Origin: Nitrospirota bacterium
GTDB taxonomy: Bacteria; Nitrospirota; Thermodesulfovibrionia; Thermodesulfovibrionales; UBA6898
Length of the DNA: 64,000 nt
Direction: 5' to 3'
NCBI GenBank assembly: GCA_021825365.1
Contig: JAKAHR010000008.1
Coordinates: 55,203 to 119,202, forward strand
The position numbers and the translations under genes were made by a program. Position 1 is the stretch's first letter; the number at the start of each line of letters is the position of its first letter. This document shows positions 35,740 to 44,610 of this stretch, piece by piece. The notes beneath the pieces are model-generated. The model saw only the letters and a list, made by a program, of their open reading frames with translations. It had not been told where the DNA came from and ran no database searches.

Positions 35740-37053
35740 ATGCGGAAGAGTCTTACTTTGGAGCTGATGGATGCGGGCAGCGAATGCGGTATCTCGCTGG
35801 CTGCCGAAGAACCGGACGGGTTGTTCATTCCTGAGGATTCCAGCCTGGAGATTGTGGGCAACGAAGATGCCGCCTTCGGCGATGAGCTCCCGGTTGAAGA
35901 GAACGTCAGGACCCGCATGACTGAAGAGACCGAAGACCTGGTCCAAACGTATTTCAGATCAATGGGGGGGACTCCACTGCTCACGCGGGACGCCGAGACC
36001 GGCCTCGCCAAACGTCTGGCCGAAGGCAGAGGCTTTATCTGGAGCAGGGTAGCAACTCTTCCCCTGTACAAGAGGATCGAGAAGCGCCTCTCGCAAAAGG
36101 GTCATGAGGAAGAGATGCGTGAAGAGGCCGTGTCTCTGACCCTCAGCGTGCTGGGTGGTCTTTTGGCCGGCGTTGAGGATGCTGAAAAAGCGCTCCGGCA
36201 GGATAAAGGGAATCCCGACCTTCAGATGGAACTGCTGAAGGCATGCCGCAGGTCGGAAAGGGAGGCGGGGAAGAAGATGGGTGAGCTACGCCCCATCTGG
36301 CAACAGATACAGCGGGTCGAGGCGCTGCTCGCTGAGGCAAAGGATGAGCTGGTCTCCCGAAACCTCAGGCTGGTCGTCACGATCGCCAAGAGCTACGTCG
36401 GCCGGGGACTCCCCCTGCTCGACCTCATCCAGGAGGGGAATATCGGTCTCATGAAGGCTGCTGACCGCTTCAAGCACGACCGGGGTTGCAAGTTCAGCAC
36501 CTATGCCATCTGGTGGATACGGCAGGCGATCACCCGGGCCCTTATGGACCAGGCCAAGACTATACGGGTGCCGGTCCATGTGCTGGAGTTTTACAGCCGT
36601 ATCGTCAAGACTGCGCGTCAGCTCACCCAGGAATCCGGTCGGGAGGCATCGTCCGAAGAGATCGCTGCAGTCCTTCGCGTATCCCCGAAAAAGATTGAGG
36701 AGACCCTTCTCGCTGTCCAGGATACGGTCGCTCTTCAGACCGTCATCGGCGACGAGGATGCGGAGCTTGAAGACTTCATCACCGACCAGAACAGCCCGTC
36801 CCCGTGCGCTGACCTTGAAAGAGGTGAAATGATCAGGAAGATAAGGCTCATGCTCAAGACCCTCCCTCCCAAAGAGGCGAAGGTAATCAGGATGAGATTC
36901 GGCATCGGGGTGGACAGAGACCATACTCTCGAGGAAGTCGGCAGGCATCTCTCGATTACCAGGGAGCGGGTACGACAGATCGAGTTTCAGGCCCTCAGGA
37001 GGCTTCGGCATCCGGGCAAGCTGAGCGTACTTCAGGAACTCATGACCGCCTGA
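35740..37053 (+). CDS. RpoD-family RNA polymerase sigma factor under riboswitch control
   Basis: A 437-residue sigma-70 protein. After an acidic N-terminal tail (no clear region 1.1) come region 1.2 (VQTYFRSMGGTPLLTRDAE), a short non-conserved region, region 2 with the RpoD box GLPLLDLIQEGNIGLMKA and STYAIWWIRQAITRA, region 3 (QESGREASSEEIAAVL), and region 4.2 (TLEEVGRHLSITRERVRQIE). Housekeeping RpoD is usually about 550-620 residues, so this is likelier an alternative group 2 (RpoS-like) or a shortened group 1 factor. The DNA-reading helices are close to RpoD, so its promoters should look like -35/-10 elements. ATG at 35740 follows AGGTGA; ATG at 35725 has GAGGA only 1 nt away. A c-di-GMP-sensing leader upstream suggests a lifestyle-switch regulon. 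It is convergent with the GspB-like gene. Confidence 0.88.
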   Translation: MRKSLTLELMDAGSECGISLAAEEPDGLFIPEDSSLEIVGNEDAAFGDELPVEENVRTRMTEETEDLVQTYFRSMGGTPLLTRDAETGLAKRLAEGRGFIWSRVATLPLYKRIEKRLSQKGHEEEMREEAVSLTLSVLGGLLAGVEDAEKALRQDKGNPDLQMELLKACRRSEREAGKKMGELRPIWQQIQRVEALLAEAKDELVSRNLRLVVTIAKSYVGRGLPLLDLIQEGNIGLMKAADRFKHDRGCKFSTYAIWWIRQAITRALMDQAKTIRVPVHVLEFYSRIVKTARQLTQESGREASSEEIAAVLRVSPKKIEETLLAVQDTVALQTVIGDEDAELEDFITDQNSPSPCADLERGEMIRKIRLMLKTLPPKEAKVIRMRFGIGVDRDHTLEEVGRHLSITRERVRQIEFQALRRLRHPGKLSVLQELMTA

Positions 37054-37057
37054 AACA

Positions 37058-37801
37058 CTACTGCCTTACAGGGACGGAGAAACGGTAGTCCTGGAGGCGC
37101 ATGATGACGCCGTCACGCGTTATCTCCTCGAGCCTGAGCCCGGGGGAAAGGTCCTCTCCTTCACGCAACATCCGGCCGTTGATCCTGACCATGCGTAAAG
37201 ATGGGTCCTCTGAAAAAAGAAAGGCTGCGATCGAGAAATCAGGCAGGGTCTTCCGCACTACAGCCGGCAGTTCAGCCAACCGGTATAGTCTTTTCTCAGC
37301 CGGAGGCAAGGCTTCGCCATGAGTCTTCACCGCGTCTTTGTCTGCGATCTCAGATCCTGAGCCAACATGCCTGTCAGCGGTATGCGCTGAAGATGTCCTC
37401 TTCATCTGCCCCGCCGGGGTTTGATGCGGAAGGACGACCTGCGAAGGACTCTGCTCAGCCTTTCCCTCTCGACTCCCGGGGCTGACATCAGTATCGCCGC
37501 CTCTGTTCCGCACCGTCTCTGACGCATCACCTTCAGGGGGGTTGTTCCGACCGACCGCGGAAGGCGACTGTATTTGCGCACCCTGCTGCCGGACTGCGGG
37601 CACCTGCACTCCTGCCCTGAGAAGACCGATCCAGACACCAAAACCTGCGGCCAATATCAGCGTTCCGGCGATAAGGTATGCCCGCCGGGATATCCCGGCA
37701 GGTGCTGGCGGAACGACCGTCTGGACGCTCAGGACATCAGGGACTGTCCCCCTCTTCCGCGCCTCCTCGGATTTTTTCAGGGCATCGAGTATGTAGGACA
37801 T
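37058..37801 (-). CDS. GspB-like type II secretion accessory protein
   Basis: A 247-residue protein beginning MSYILDALKKSEEARKRG, the hallmark N-terminus of GspB/PulB. One membrane segment follows at about residues 38-60, then a Pro/Ser/Gln-rich periplasmic linker and a C-terminal T2SSB domain (about 190-247: RLYRLAELP, VRINGRML, LEEITRDGVIM). With GspA it helps the secretin of type II secretion cross the peptidoglycan. The start at 37801 was chosen over 37861 because it gives the family N-terminus; it lies 1 nt after the ExeA-like stop, so the pair is co-translated. No other gsp gene is in the window. Confidence 0.82.
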   Translation of the reverse strand: MSYILDALKKSEEARKRGTVPDVLSVQTVVPPAPAGISRRAYLIAGTLILAAGFGVWIGLLRAGVQVPAVRQQGAQIQSPSAVGRNNPPEGDASETVRNRGGDTDVSPGSREGKAEQSPSQVVLPHQTPAGQMKRTSSAHTADRHVGSGSEIADKDAVKTHGEALPPAEKRLYRLAELPAVVRKTLPDFSIAAFLFSEDPSLRMVRINGRMLREGEDLSPGLRLEEITRDGVIMRLQDYRFSVPVRQ

Positions 37802-37802
37802 G

Positions 37803-39410
37803 TTATGAAGCCCCCTTGCCCGGTGACAGCTGGGGGCCGCTTTGTTGCGCGGAAGCATCAAGGCGGATGAGGGTATGGGGACCTACCACGCCATCGGGCG
37901 CCAGACCCTCTACAAGCTGGAACCTCTTCACCATCTTCACGAGAGACGCATCGTACACCTCTCCCGCGTGTTCCGGGGCACCCGTGCCCTGTAGCGACGA
38001 AAATCTTCTGCCAAGCCAACGCACAACCTGTCCCCTGTCGCCGGGTTTGATCTCGCGCGTGTAGTCCGGCGGAGCCTTCCAGATAACCGTGTATTCACCG
38101 AACCATTGTTTTTCGATCTCTCGCAGACCGATCCTCAGTTCCCTGCTCCCGGCATGTACAACCGCCCTATCATCCCTGAGACCGGTCAGGGCGATGTAGT
38201 ACGATTTCCCCTCACGGTCATAGAGTTTCAGGACAACGGGCCTGTTCAGTTTGCGGATCACCCCCATATTTCCCAGGGAGTCAAGACAGCGCATGCCGCC
38301 TTCCTCGATCTTCTTGCAGGATGTCTCCTTGCCACCCGGATCAAAAGCGAGCCCCCATTGATCAAAAAGCACCCGATATGCGCTTTCCCTGCTTTCTGTG
38401 GCGGACAAACCTTCGGGAAGCTTCAGTTCATCCAATGCAACAGGCGGCTGCGCAGACGGCCCGACAGCCGACTTTTGCACCGGGGGCAGAGCAGGCTGAT
38501 TCCATCTGGTGTAATAGACTGCAGCAAAGATGGAACAACAGGCGATAAGGGCAAGGCCTGCTGCGATCCATCCCAGGCCCTTTCGGCTGCGGGTCACCTG
38601 CGTCTCTCCGAAGACCTCCCGGCCGGCCTTTGAAAGGGTCGCCTTGTCCACGTGGTCCTTGCCCTGGACGTAGGCCCCCAGGAGAGCCCTGTCACAAAGG
38701 ATATTGACGATACGCGGAATGCCCCCACTCAGCCTGAAGAGCCGACTGAGGACGGAAGCCGGAAAAAGATTATTCTTCCCGCCGGCAACAGATAGCCGGT
38801 GGCTGACATAGGCAGGCACCTCTCTTTTTGAGAGCGGCCCAAGATGATATCGGGCGGTAATACGCTGGGCCAGCTGCCGCAACTCAGGACGGCTGAGCAG
38901 GTCCCTCAGTTCGGGCTGCCCGAGCATGATGACCTGGAGGAGCTTCCTCTCATTTGTCTCGAGATTGGTCAGCAGTCTCACCTGCTCAAGCACATCAGGA
39001 CCGAGGTTCTGTGCCTCTTCAATGATCAGCACCGTCTTCCTGCCCCGGGCATGCGCATCGAGAAGGTACTGATTGATGAGGTCAATGTAAGTCTTGTTAC
39101 TCGCCGCTCCCTCAGGGCGGCTGATGCGGAGTTCGTCGCAGATCGAAGCCAGGAGTTCCTCCACCGTCACCCGCGGGTTGAGGATAAAGGCGATGTCCGC
39201 GTTCTCCGGCGCCTGCTCAAGAAGACACCTGCAGACCGTTGTCTTGCCTGTGCCGACCTCACCGGTAAGAAGGACAAAGCCGCCGTCTGTCGTAACGCCG
39301 TACACAAGATGAGCCAGCGCCTCCCGGTGCTGCCCGCTCAAATAGAGATAGCGGGGATCAGGGGCGATGGAAAAGGGGAGCTCTCTTAGGCTAAAGTGTT
39401 CCTTATACAT
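37803..39410 (-). CDS. ExeA/GspA-like AAA ATPase with peptidoglycan-binding domain
   Basis: A 535-residue protein. Residues about 1-270 are the AAA ATPase (Walker A TGEVGTGKTT at about 49-58, Walker B VLIIEEAQNL, sensor GGIPRIVNILCDRA). A membrane segment lies at about 283-303 (WIAAGLALIACCSIFAAVYY). The periplasmic part has a C39-like inactive domain (about 340-460) and a peptidoglycan-binding domain (about 465-530, VKMVKRFQLVEGLAPDGVVG). Proteins of this type with GspB insert the type II secretin multimer through the wall using ATP. It could also serve an exopolysaccharide or pilus system, since the same ATPase type occurs there. First gene of the two-gene operon. Confidence 0.88.
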   Translation of the reverse strand: MYKEHFSLRELPFSIAPDPRYLYLSGQHREALAHLVYGVTTDGGFVLLTGEVGTGKTTVCRCLLEQAPENADIAFILNPRVTVEELLASICDELRISRPEGAASNKTYIDLINQYLLDAHARGRKTVLIIEEAQNLGPDVLEQVRLLTNLETNERKLLQVIMLGQPELRDLLSRPELRQLAQRITARYHLGPLSKREVPAYVSHRLSVAGGKNNLFPASVLSRLFRLSGGIPRIVNILCDRALLGAYVQGKDHVDKATLSKAGREVFGETQVTRSRKGLGWIAAGLALIACCSIFAAVYYTRWNQPALPPVQKSAVGPSAQPPVALDELKLPEGLSATESRESAYRVLFDQWGLAFDPGGKETSCKKIEEGGMRCLDSLGNMGVIRKLNRPVVLKLYDREGKSYYIALTGLRDDRAVVHAGSRELRIGLREIEKQWFGEYTVIWKAPPDYTREIKPGDRGQVVRWLGRRFSSLQGTGAPEHAGEVYDASLVKMVKRFQLVEGLAPDGVVGPHTLIRLDASAQQSGPQLSPGKGAS

Positions 39411-39550
39411 GGCATGGCCTGATTATGGCTTGGCGCCTATCTTACAGAGTAATACAAGAGCAGCGTAAAAAACAATTCCCGTGGCAGGTTCGTTCAAGCC
39501 GTTTTCCTTTCCCTGCTGACAATTCTCTTCCCTGCAACGGCGATATCCGC

Positions 39551-39556
39551 TATAAT
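39551..39556 (+). promoter_or_regulatory. -10 box ahead of the HEAT-repeat gene
   Basis: A perfect TATAAT. The hexamer 17 bp upstream (TTCCCT) is weak. Transcription from about 39563 would exclude the ATG at 39555 as a start and so supports the GTG at 39624. Confidence 0.4.
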
Positions 39557-39623
39557 GGGCGGTAATGGACCGGCAGCGCCTGCCGTTGCGTATTATCCAC
39601 GCCGGGAGAAAAAAGGGGGGGAT

Positions 39624-40091
39624 GTGGCGATTGAACAGCTCATCGAGGATCTCAGGAAAGGGACCGGCCTTACCCGGGCCCAGGCTGCTTCTGCGCTGGG
39701 AAAGCTCAAAGACAGGAAGGCGTCCAAGGCTCTCATCGAGGCCTTGAAAGACCCCAATGAGGGGGTGCGCTCAAACGCAGCCTTTGCCCTTGCCGAAATC
39801 GGGGCTATCGAGGCGGCGCCATCCCTCGCCCAGTTGCTCAGGGACCCGGAGGAATGGGTAAGGAAGAGCGCTGCAAAGGCCCTCGGCATACTGAAGGCCG
39901 GCACCGCGGTCCCCCTCCTGGTAAAGGCTATCGAAGATCCGGCCCGCATTGTCAGAAAGAATGCGATCAGGAGCCTGGGCCAGATCGGAACGCCCGATGC
40001 CCTGCATGCCCTTAAACGCGCATCCGTTCATCTTGACAACAGCATCGCGAGCATGGCAAAGGAAGTCCTCCTGAAGCTGGGTGGCGATTGA
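39624..40091 (+). CDS. Small HEAT-repeat (PBS-lyase-like) protein
   Basis: A 155-residue protein made almost wholly of four to five HEAT/PBS-lyase repeats of about 31 residues (IEALKDPNEGVRSNAAFALAE, LLRDPEEWVRKSAAKALG, AIEDPARIVRKNAIRSLG). Such alpha-solenoids bind other proteins. The family once named from phycocyanobilin lyases has no fixed enzymatic role, so no function is assigned. GTG at 39624 follows AAAAGGGGGG; an upstream in-frame ATG (39555) overlaps a -10 box and encodes unconserved sequence. It stands alone between the ExeA-like operon (divergent) and a terminator. Confidence 0.8.
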   Translation: MAIEQLIEDLRKGTGLTRAQAASALGKLKDRKASKALIEALKDPNEGVRSNAAFALAEIGAIEAAPSLAQLLRDPEEWVRKSAAKALGILKAGTAVPLLVKAIEDPARIVRKNAIRSLGQIGTPDALHALKRASVHLDNSIASMAKEVLLKLGGD

Positions 40092-40133
40092 CCGGGAATA
40101 GATAGCTTCTTATCTCAACCTCCCGGTTTTTTT
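40091..40133 (+). terminator. Intrinsic terminator of the HEAT-repeat gene
   Basis: ACCGGGA (40091-40097) pairs with TCCCGGT (40121-40127), with an inner AGATA/TATCT pairing, followed by a run of seven T. It begins at the last base of the stop codon. Confidence 0.85.
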
Positions 40134-40161
40134 GTCAGAGGCACATGGCTGTTTCAACCGC

Positions 40162-40185
40162 ACACCGGCATGCCCGGTGTATAAT
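40162..40185 (+). promoter_or_regulatory. Inverted repeat abutting a -10 box ahead of the ABC transporter operon
   Basis: ACACCGG-N5-CCGGTGT (40162-40180) is a perfect 7-5-7 inverted repeat. The final T is the first base of a perfect TATAAT (40180-40185). No good -35 is seen. A dyad directly upstream of the -10 suits a repressor or MerR-type activator site controlling the efflux-type operon 56 nt downstream. Confidence 0.5.
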
Positions 40186-40241
40186 GTCTTCAGCGATTTC
40201 TGTTTATTTTTTGCCGTTTAAACATCGCGGAGAGGACCGGG

Positions 40242-40976
40242 GTGGGCAGAGAAGCCGGAGGCGCACTCAGCGCCAGGACAGTCTTTCAGGCACGAGGACT
40301 CACCAAGGTCTATACCATGGGGGCGGTGCAGGTGCACGCACTCCGCGGTATTGACCTCGACCTGTATGAGGGCGAACTCGTCGTCCTCCTCGGACCCTCC
40401 GGAAGCGGGAAATCCACCCTGTTGAATATCCTGGGAGGCCTGGATACGGCCACCGACGGCGAGGTGACATACCGCGACCACAACCTCACCAGCGCCGCAG
40501 ACAATGAACTCACCGAGTACCGGCGGCAGCATGTCGGCTTTGTCTTCCAGTTCTACAACCTCATCCCCAGTCTCACCGCGCGGGAGAACGTTGCCGTGGT
40601 TACTGAAATCGCCTCCACGCCGATGAAACCGGAGGATGCCCTGTCCATGGTGGGGCTCGGGGACCGCCTCGACCATTTCCCTGCCCAGCTGTCGGGCGGC
40701 GAGCAGCAGCGGGTGGCTATCGCACGGGCGATAGCCAAAAACCCCATGGTGCTGCTCTGCGACGAGCCGACCGGGGCCCTCGACTCTGCCACCGGAGTCG
40801 TTGTTCTCGAGGCCCTGGAGCGCGTCAACCGTGAGCTGGGGACCACCACCGTGATCATCACCCATAACGCCGACATAGCGGGCATGGCCGATCGTGTCAT
40901 CCACCTGAGTAATGGTCTGATCTCAGACATACGGACAAATGAGTCAAAGAAGGCGCCCCACGAACTTCATTGGTAA
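40242..40976 (+). CDS. ABC transporter ATPase, MacB/LolD type
   Basis: A 244-residue ATPase: Walker [11 protein letters not shown]-loop [17 protein letters not shown], signature [14 protein letters not shown], Walker [14 protein letters not shown] and switch His in VIITHN. The tight likeness to MacB/LolD ATPases and the FtsX-type permease next to it place it among mechanotransmission ABC systems, which drive periplasmic work rather than pull substrate through the membrane. The start is GTG at 40242 after GGAGAGG; 9 nt separate its stop from the permease. Substrate is unknown: antibiotics, lipids, peptides or lipoproteins are all possible. Confidence 0.92.
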   Translation: MGREAGGALSARTVFQARGLTKVYTMGAVQVHALRGIDLDLYEGELVVLLGPSGSGKSTLLNILGGLDTATDGEVTYRDHNLTSAADNELTEYRRQHVGFVFQFYNLIPSLTARENVAVVTEIASTPMKPEDALSMVGLGDRLDHFPAQLSGGEQQRVAIARAIAKNPMVLLCDEPTGALDSATGVVVLEALERVNRELGTTTVIITHNADIAGMADRVIHLSNGLISDIRTNESKKAPHELHW

Positions 40977-40985
40977 GCCCTTCTC

Positions 40986-43349
40986 ATGAAGACCCTCGAC
41001 CGCAAACTCCTGCGCGACCTCTGGAAGATGAAGGGCCAGGCCGTTGCCATCGCCCTCGTCATCGCAAGCGGGGTCGCCACGTATGTGCTTCTCATCAGCA
41101 CCATGAACTCCCTCACGCAGACCAGGGACCGGTTCTACCAGGAGTACGCCTTTGCCGATGCCTTCGCGTCCCTGAAGCGAGCCCCTGACGGACTCAAGTC
41201 CCGCATCAGCGAGATACCGGGCGTGGCCCAGGTAGAGACGAGGGTGAGCGCCGAGGTTAAGCTGCAGGTCGCGGGTTTCTACGAGCCGGTAACCGCACGC
41301 ATCGTCTCGGTCCCTGACTTCGGAAGCCCGGTCCTTAACAGGCCGTATCTCAGAAGGGGAAGGATGGTAGCGGCCTGGAGGGACGACGAGGCGGTGGTGA
41401 GCGAGGCCTTTGCCGAGGCCCACCGGCTCCGCCCCGGTGACTCCCTCGATGCGGTGATCAATGGAAGATGGAAGCGGCTCAGGGTCGTCGGGATCGCTCT
41501 CTCCCCTGAGTTTGTGCTCCAGGTGCGGCCCGGAGCCCTCAGCCCTGACTACAAGCGGTATGCGATATTATGGATGGGCCGCCACAGCCTCGGGGTCGCC
41601 AACAACATGGATGGGGCCTTCAATGACCTCAGCCTGACCCTCACCGCCGGCGCCCATCCGGACGATGTGATCACGCGCATCGATGCCATCCTGGCAAAAT
41701 ACGGGGGGCTCGGCGCCTATGCGCGGAAGGACCAGATGTCTCACCGGTTCCTGACGGAAGAGTTCAGGCAGCTGCAGCGGTCCGCCGACATATTTCCCAC
41801 GATCTTCATCGCCGTGGCCGCCTTCCTGCTGAACGTGGTCGTGACCAGGACGATCAGCACACAGAGGGACCAGATCGCGGTGATCAAGGCCTTCGGATAC
41901 CGCAATACGGATATCGGCCTGCACTACGTGAAATTGGTGGCCCTGATCGTGGTCCTGGGCATCGTAGCCGGTTTGGGAGTAGGCGCCTGGCTCGGCCGCG
42001 GCCTGGGAAGGATCTATACGGAATTCTACCGGTTCCCCTATCTGAACTACCAGGTACAGCCCTCCGTCGCAGCCGCGGCAGCTGCAATCAACCTGCTGGC
42101 CGCGCTGACAGGCACCCTGCTGGCGGTCCGCCGTGCAGCCAGCCTGCCTCCCGCCGAGGCGATGCGGCCCGAGCCTCCTGCTGACTTCAGGAAGACCTTT
42201 ATGGAGCGGCTCGTTCCGCAGCGCATTCTTTCCCAGCCCACCCGGATCATCATGCGGAATATCGAACGACGGCCGGTCAAGGCCCTGCTCAGCATCATCG
42301 GCATATCCATGGCCTGTGCTATTATGGTAGCGGGTAGATTTTCGAAGGATGCGATCGATTATATGGTCGAAATACAGTTCAGGCGTATCCAGCGCGAAGA
42401 CATGACAGTTACCTTTGTCGAACCGACATCACGCAAGGCGGTGTATGAGATGAGGCGGGTACCCGGCGTGGAGCACGCCGAGGTCTTCAGGTCGGTGCCG
42501 GTGGTGATGCGCTTCGGACACCGCAGCTATCGCACCTCTATCAGGGGGGTCGAACCGGGGGCCAGTCTCCACCTCCTGCTCGACGAACAGTTCAGGCACA
42601 TCACCCCTCCCCGCGGGGGTATCCTCCTTACTGACTACTTCAGGACGATCCTCGGAGTGCGGCCGGGGGACTTGCTGACCGTCGAGGTGCTGGAGGGCAG
42701 CAGGCCTGTGCTGCAGGTGCCTGTCTCGGGCATGATCAGCCAGTTCATCGGACTGATGGGATATATGGACCTCGATGCCCTGAACCGTCTCATGAAGGAA
42801 GGCAGCGCCGTCTCAGGGGTCTATCTGTCAGCGGATTCACTCCACAGACATGAGATCTACCGCAAACTGGTCCAGATGCCGCGTGTTGCCGGGACCCTCG
42901 TCCGGGAAGACGAGATCAGAAACTTCTATGAAACCCAGGCGGAGGCGCTCCTCTTCTTCACGATGGTCGCCACCGTCCTCGCCGCCACCATAGCCTTCGG
43001 CGTCGTCTATAACAGCGCGCGCATCGCCCTCTCCGAACGCGGCAGAGAACTGGCAAGCCTCAGGGTCCTTGGATACACGCGGGGCGAGATTTCCTATATC
43101 TTCATGGGTGAGCTGGGCTTTCTTACCCTCGCCGCAATCCCGATGGGTTTTCTCATCGGCAAGGGGATCAGTTCGAATATAGCAAAGGCACTGGAGTCTG
43201 ACCTCTACCGCATCCCGGTGGTGATCGACTCCTGGACGTATTCATTCGCAGCAGCGGTGGTGGTGCTGTCCGCCTTCGTCTCGGGGTTGATCGTGCGCCG
43301 CCGGCTGGACCACCTGGACCTGGTAGCGGTCCTCAAGACGAGGGAATGA
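40986..43349 (+). CDS. FtsX-type ABC permease with two FtsX domains
   Basis: A 787-residue permease. A membrane helix near residues 18-40 is followed by a large periplasmic domain (about 45-255), an FtsX core (about 258-400, several helices), a second periplasmic domain (about 430-660) and a second FtsX core (about 660-787, ending VRRRLDHLDLVAVLK). This doubled form (two four-helix units in one chain) differs from single-unit MacB and is usual where one permease works with an HlyD-like adaptor. It has no fused ATPase. The adaptor gene starts 4 nt after its stop. Confidence 0.9.
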   Translation: MKTLDRKLLRDLWKMKGQAVAIALVIASGVATYVLLISTMNSLTQTRDRFYQEYAFADAFASLKRAPDGLKSRISEIPGVAQVETRVSAEVKLQVAGFYEPVTARIVSVPDFGSPVLNRPYLRRGRMVAAWRDDEAVVSEAFAEAHRLRPGDSLDAVINGRWKRLRVVGIALSPEFVLQVRPGALSPDYKRYAILWMGRHSLGVANNMDGAFNDLSLTLTAGAHPDDVITRIDAILAKYGGLGAYARKDQMSHRFLTEEFRQLQRSADIFPTIFIAVAAFLLNVVVTRTISTQRDQIAVIKAFGYRNTDIGLHYVKLVALIVVLGIVAGLGVGAWLGRGLGRIYTEFYRFPYLNYQVQPSVAAAAAAINLLAALTGTLLAVRRAASLPPAEAMRPEPPADFRKTFMERLVPQRILSQPTRIIMRNIERRPVKALLSIIGISMACAIMVAGRFSKDAIDYMVEIQFRRIQREDMTVTFVEPTSRKAVYEMRRVPGVEHAEVFRSVPVVMRFGHRSYRTSIRGVEPGASLHLLLDEQFRHITPPRGGILLTDYFRTILGVRPGDLLTVEVLEGSRPVLQVPVSGMISQFIGLMGYMDLDALNRLMKEGSAVSGVYLSADSLHRHEIYRKLVQMPRVAGTLVREDEIRNFYETQAEALLFFTMVATVLAATIAFGVVYNSARIALSERGRELASLRVLGYTRGEISYIFMGELGFLTLAAIPMGFLIGKGISSNIAKALESDLYRIPVVIDSWTYSFAAAVVVLSAFVSGLIVRRRLDHLDLVAVLKTRE

Positions 43350-43353
43350 CATC

Positions 43354-44553
43354 ATGAGGCCGGAGGTGAGACGAAGAGTCTTTGTTATCCTGGTTGCGGT
43401 TATCGTGGCCGGCCTGATCATCTATGGTTTCATCCCCAGGCCGGTGCCGGTGGACTTGACCAAGACGATCCGGGGCCCGCTGCGGGTCGTGGTGGAGGAG
43501 GAGGGCAAAACGCGCGTTGCCGACCGGTATGTCATCTCCGCACCGGTGGCGGGATACATGCGCCGCATCGGTCGTGACGTGGGAGACACGGTGAGCAAGG
43601 GGGAGACCATTGTGGAACTGGAGCCCTCCCGCTCAAGCGTCCTCGACCCGCGCGCACGGGCAGAGGCGGTGGCAGTGGTTTCTGCAGCCCGTGCAAACCT
43701 CAACGCTGCCAGGGAAAGAAGTCGGGCGGCGGCAGCAGACGAGGAGTATGCGCGGCAGCGGCAGGAAAGAGGGAAGATGCTCTTCTCAAAGGGGTTCATC
43801 TCCCGGGACGAACTGGAGCAGATATCATCCGATGCGGCTCGGACGGCTGCCACGCGTCTGGCTGCAGAGGCGGCGATGAAGGCCAGCCAGGCGGACCTGG
43901 ACAGGGCACTTTCCGTCCTCGGCAATACCCCGGTCGAAGGCGCCGTGGACAAGGCACGGGTAGTTGCGGTCAAAAACCCGGTCAGCGGTCGGCTGCTGAA
44001 GAAGCACCATGAAAGTGAGGCGGCCGTCAATGCGGGTGAGCCGATCATTGATGTGGGAGATCCGGGCAGGCTCGAGGTCTGGGTCGAGGTGCTCTCCGCT
44101 GACGCGGTGAGCATACACCCCGGGACCCTGGTCTTCTTCGAACGCTGGGGCGGAGGAGATGCCCTCTGGGGAAAGGTGCGCACGGTGGAGCCGACCGCCT
44201 TTACCAAGGTATCAAGCCTCGGCGTGGAGGAACAGCGGGTCTTCGTGGTTGCCGACATCACCTCCATCCCCGAGAGCTGGCAGCGACTTGGCGACGGATA
44301 CCGGGTCGAGGCGAGTTTCATCATCTGGGAGGGAAAGGATGTGCTGCAGGTCCCTGCCAGCGCCCTCTTCCGCAAGGGAGAGGACTGGGCGATCTTCATC
44401 GTGGAGGGCGGCAGGGCCCGTCTCCGCATGGTAAAGGTCGGCCACCGCAATGGCCTTGCAGCCGAGGTCCTTTCAGGTCTGAAGGAAGGTGAACTGGTCA
44501 TCTCCCACCCTGGTGATACGATAAGCGACAGAGTCAGGGTAAAACCGCGCTGA
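43354..44553 (+). CDS. HlyD/RND-type periplasmic adaptor protein
   Basis: A 399-residue membrane-fusion protein: N-terminal membrane anchor (about residues 8-27), a lipoyl half (ISAPVAGYMRRI), an Ala/Glu/Arg-rich coiled-coil hairpin (about 95-190), a second lipoyl half (VKNPVSGRLLKKHHESEAAV), beta-barrel and membrane-proximal domains. It links the inner-membrane permease to an outer-membrane channel. No TolC-like gene is present, so the channel must be encoded elsewhere. Last gene of the three-gene operon (ATPase, permease, adaptor). Confidence 0.92.
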   Translation: MRPEVRRRVFVILVAVIVAGLIIYGFIPRPVPVDLTKTIRGPLRVVVEEEGKTRVADRYVISAPVAGYMRRIGRDVGDTVSKGETIVELEPSRSSVLDPRARAEAVAVVSAARANLNAARERSRAAAADEEYARQRQERGKMLFSKGFISRDELEQISSDAARTAATRLAAEAAMKASQADLDRALSVLGNTPVEGAVDKARVVAVKNPVSGRLLKKHHESEAAVNAGEPIIDVGDPGRLEVWVEVLSADAVSIHPGTLVFFERWGGGDALWGKVRTVEPTAFTKVSSLGVEEQRVFVVADITSIPESWQRLGDGYRVEASFIIWEGKDVLQVPASALFRKGEDWAIFIVEGGRARLRMVKVGHRNGLAAEVLSGLKEGELVISHPGDTISDRVRVKPR

Positions 44554-44610
44554 GTGACCTTCTGTTGCCCCTGTAGTCCGCAGACCTCTCCTCTGCTATA
44601 CTGTAAAAAA

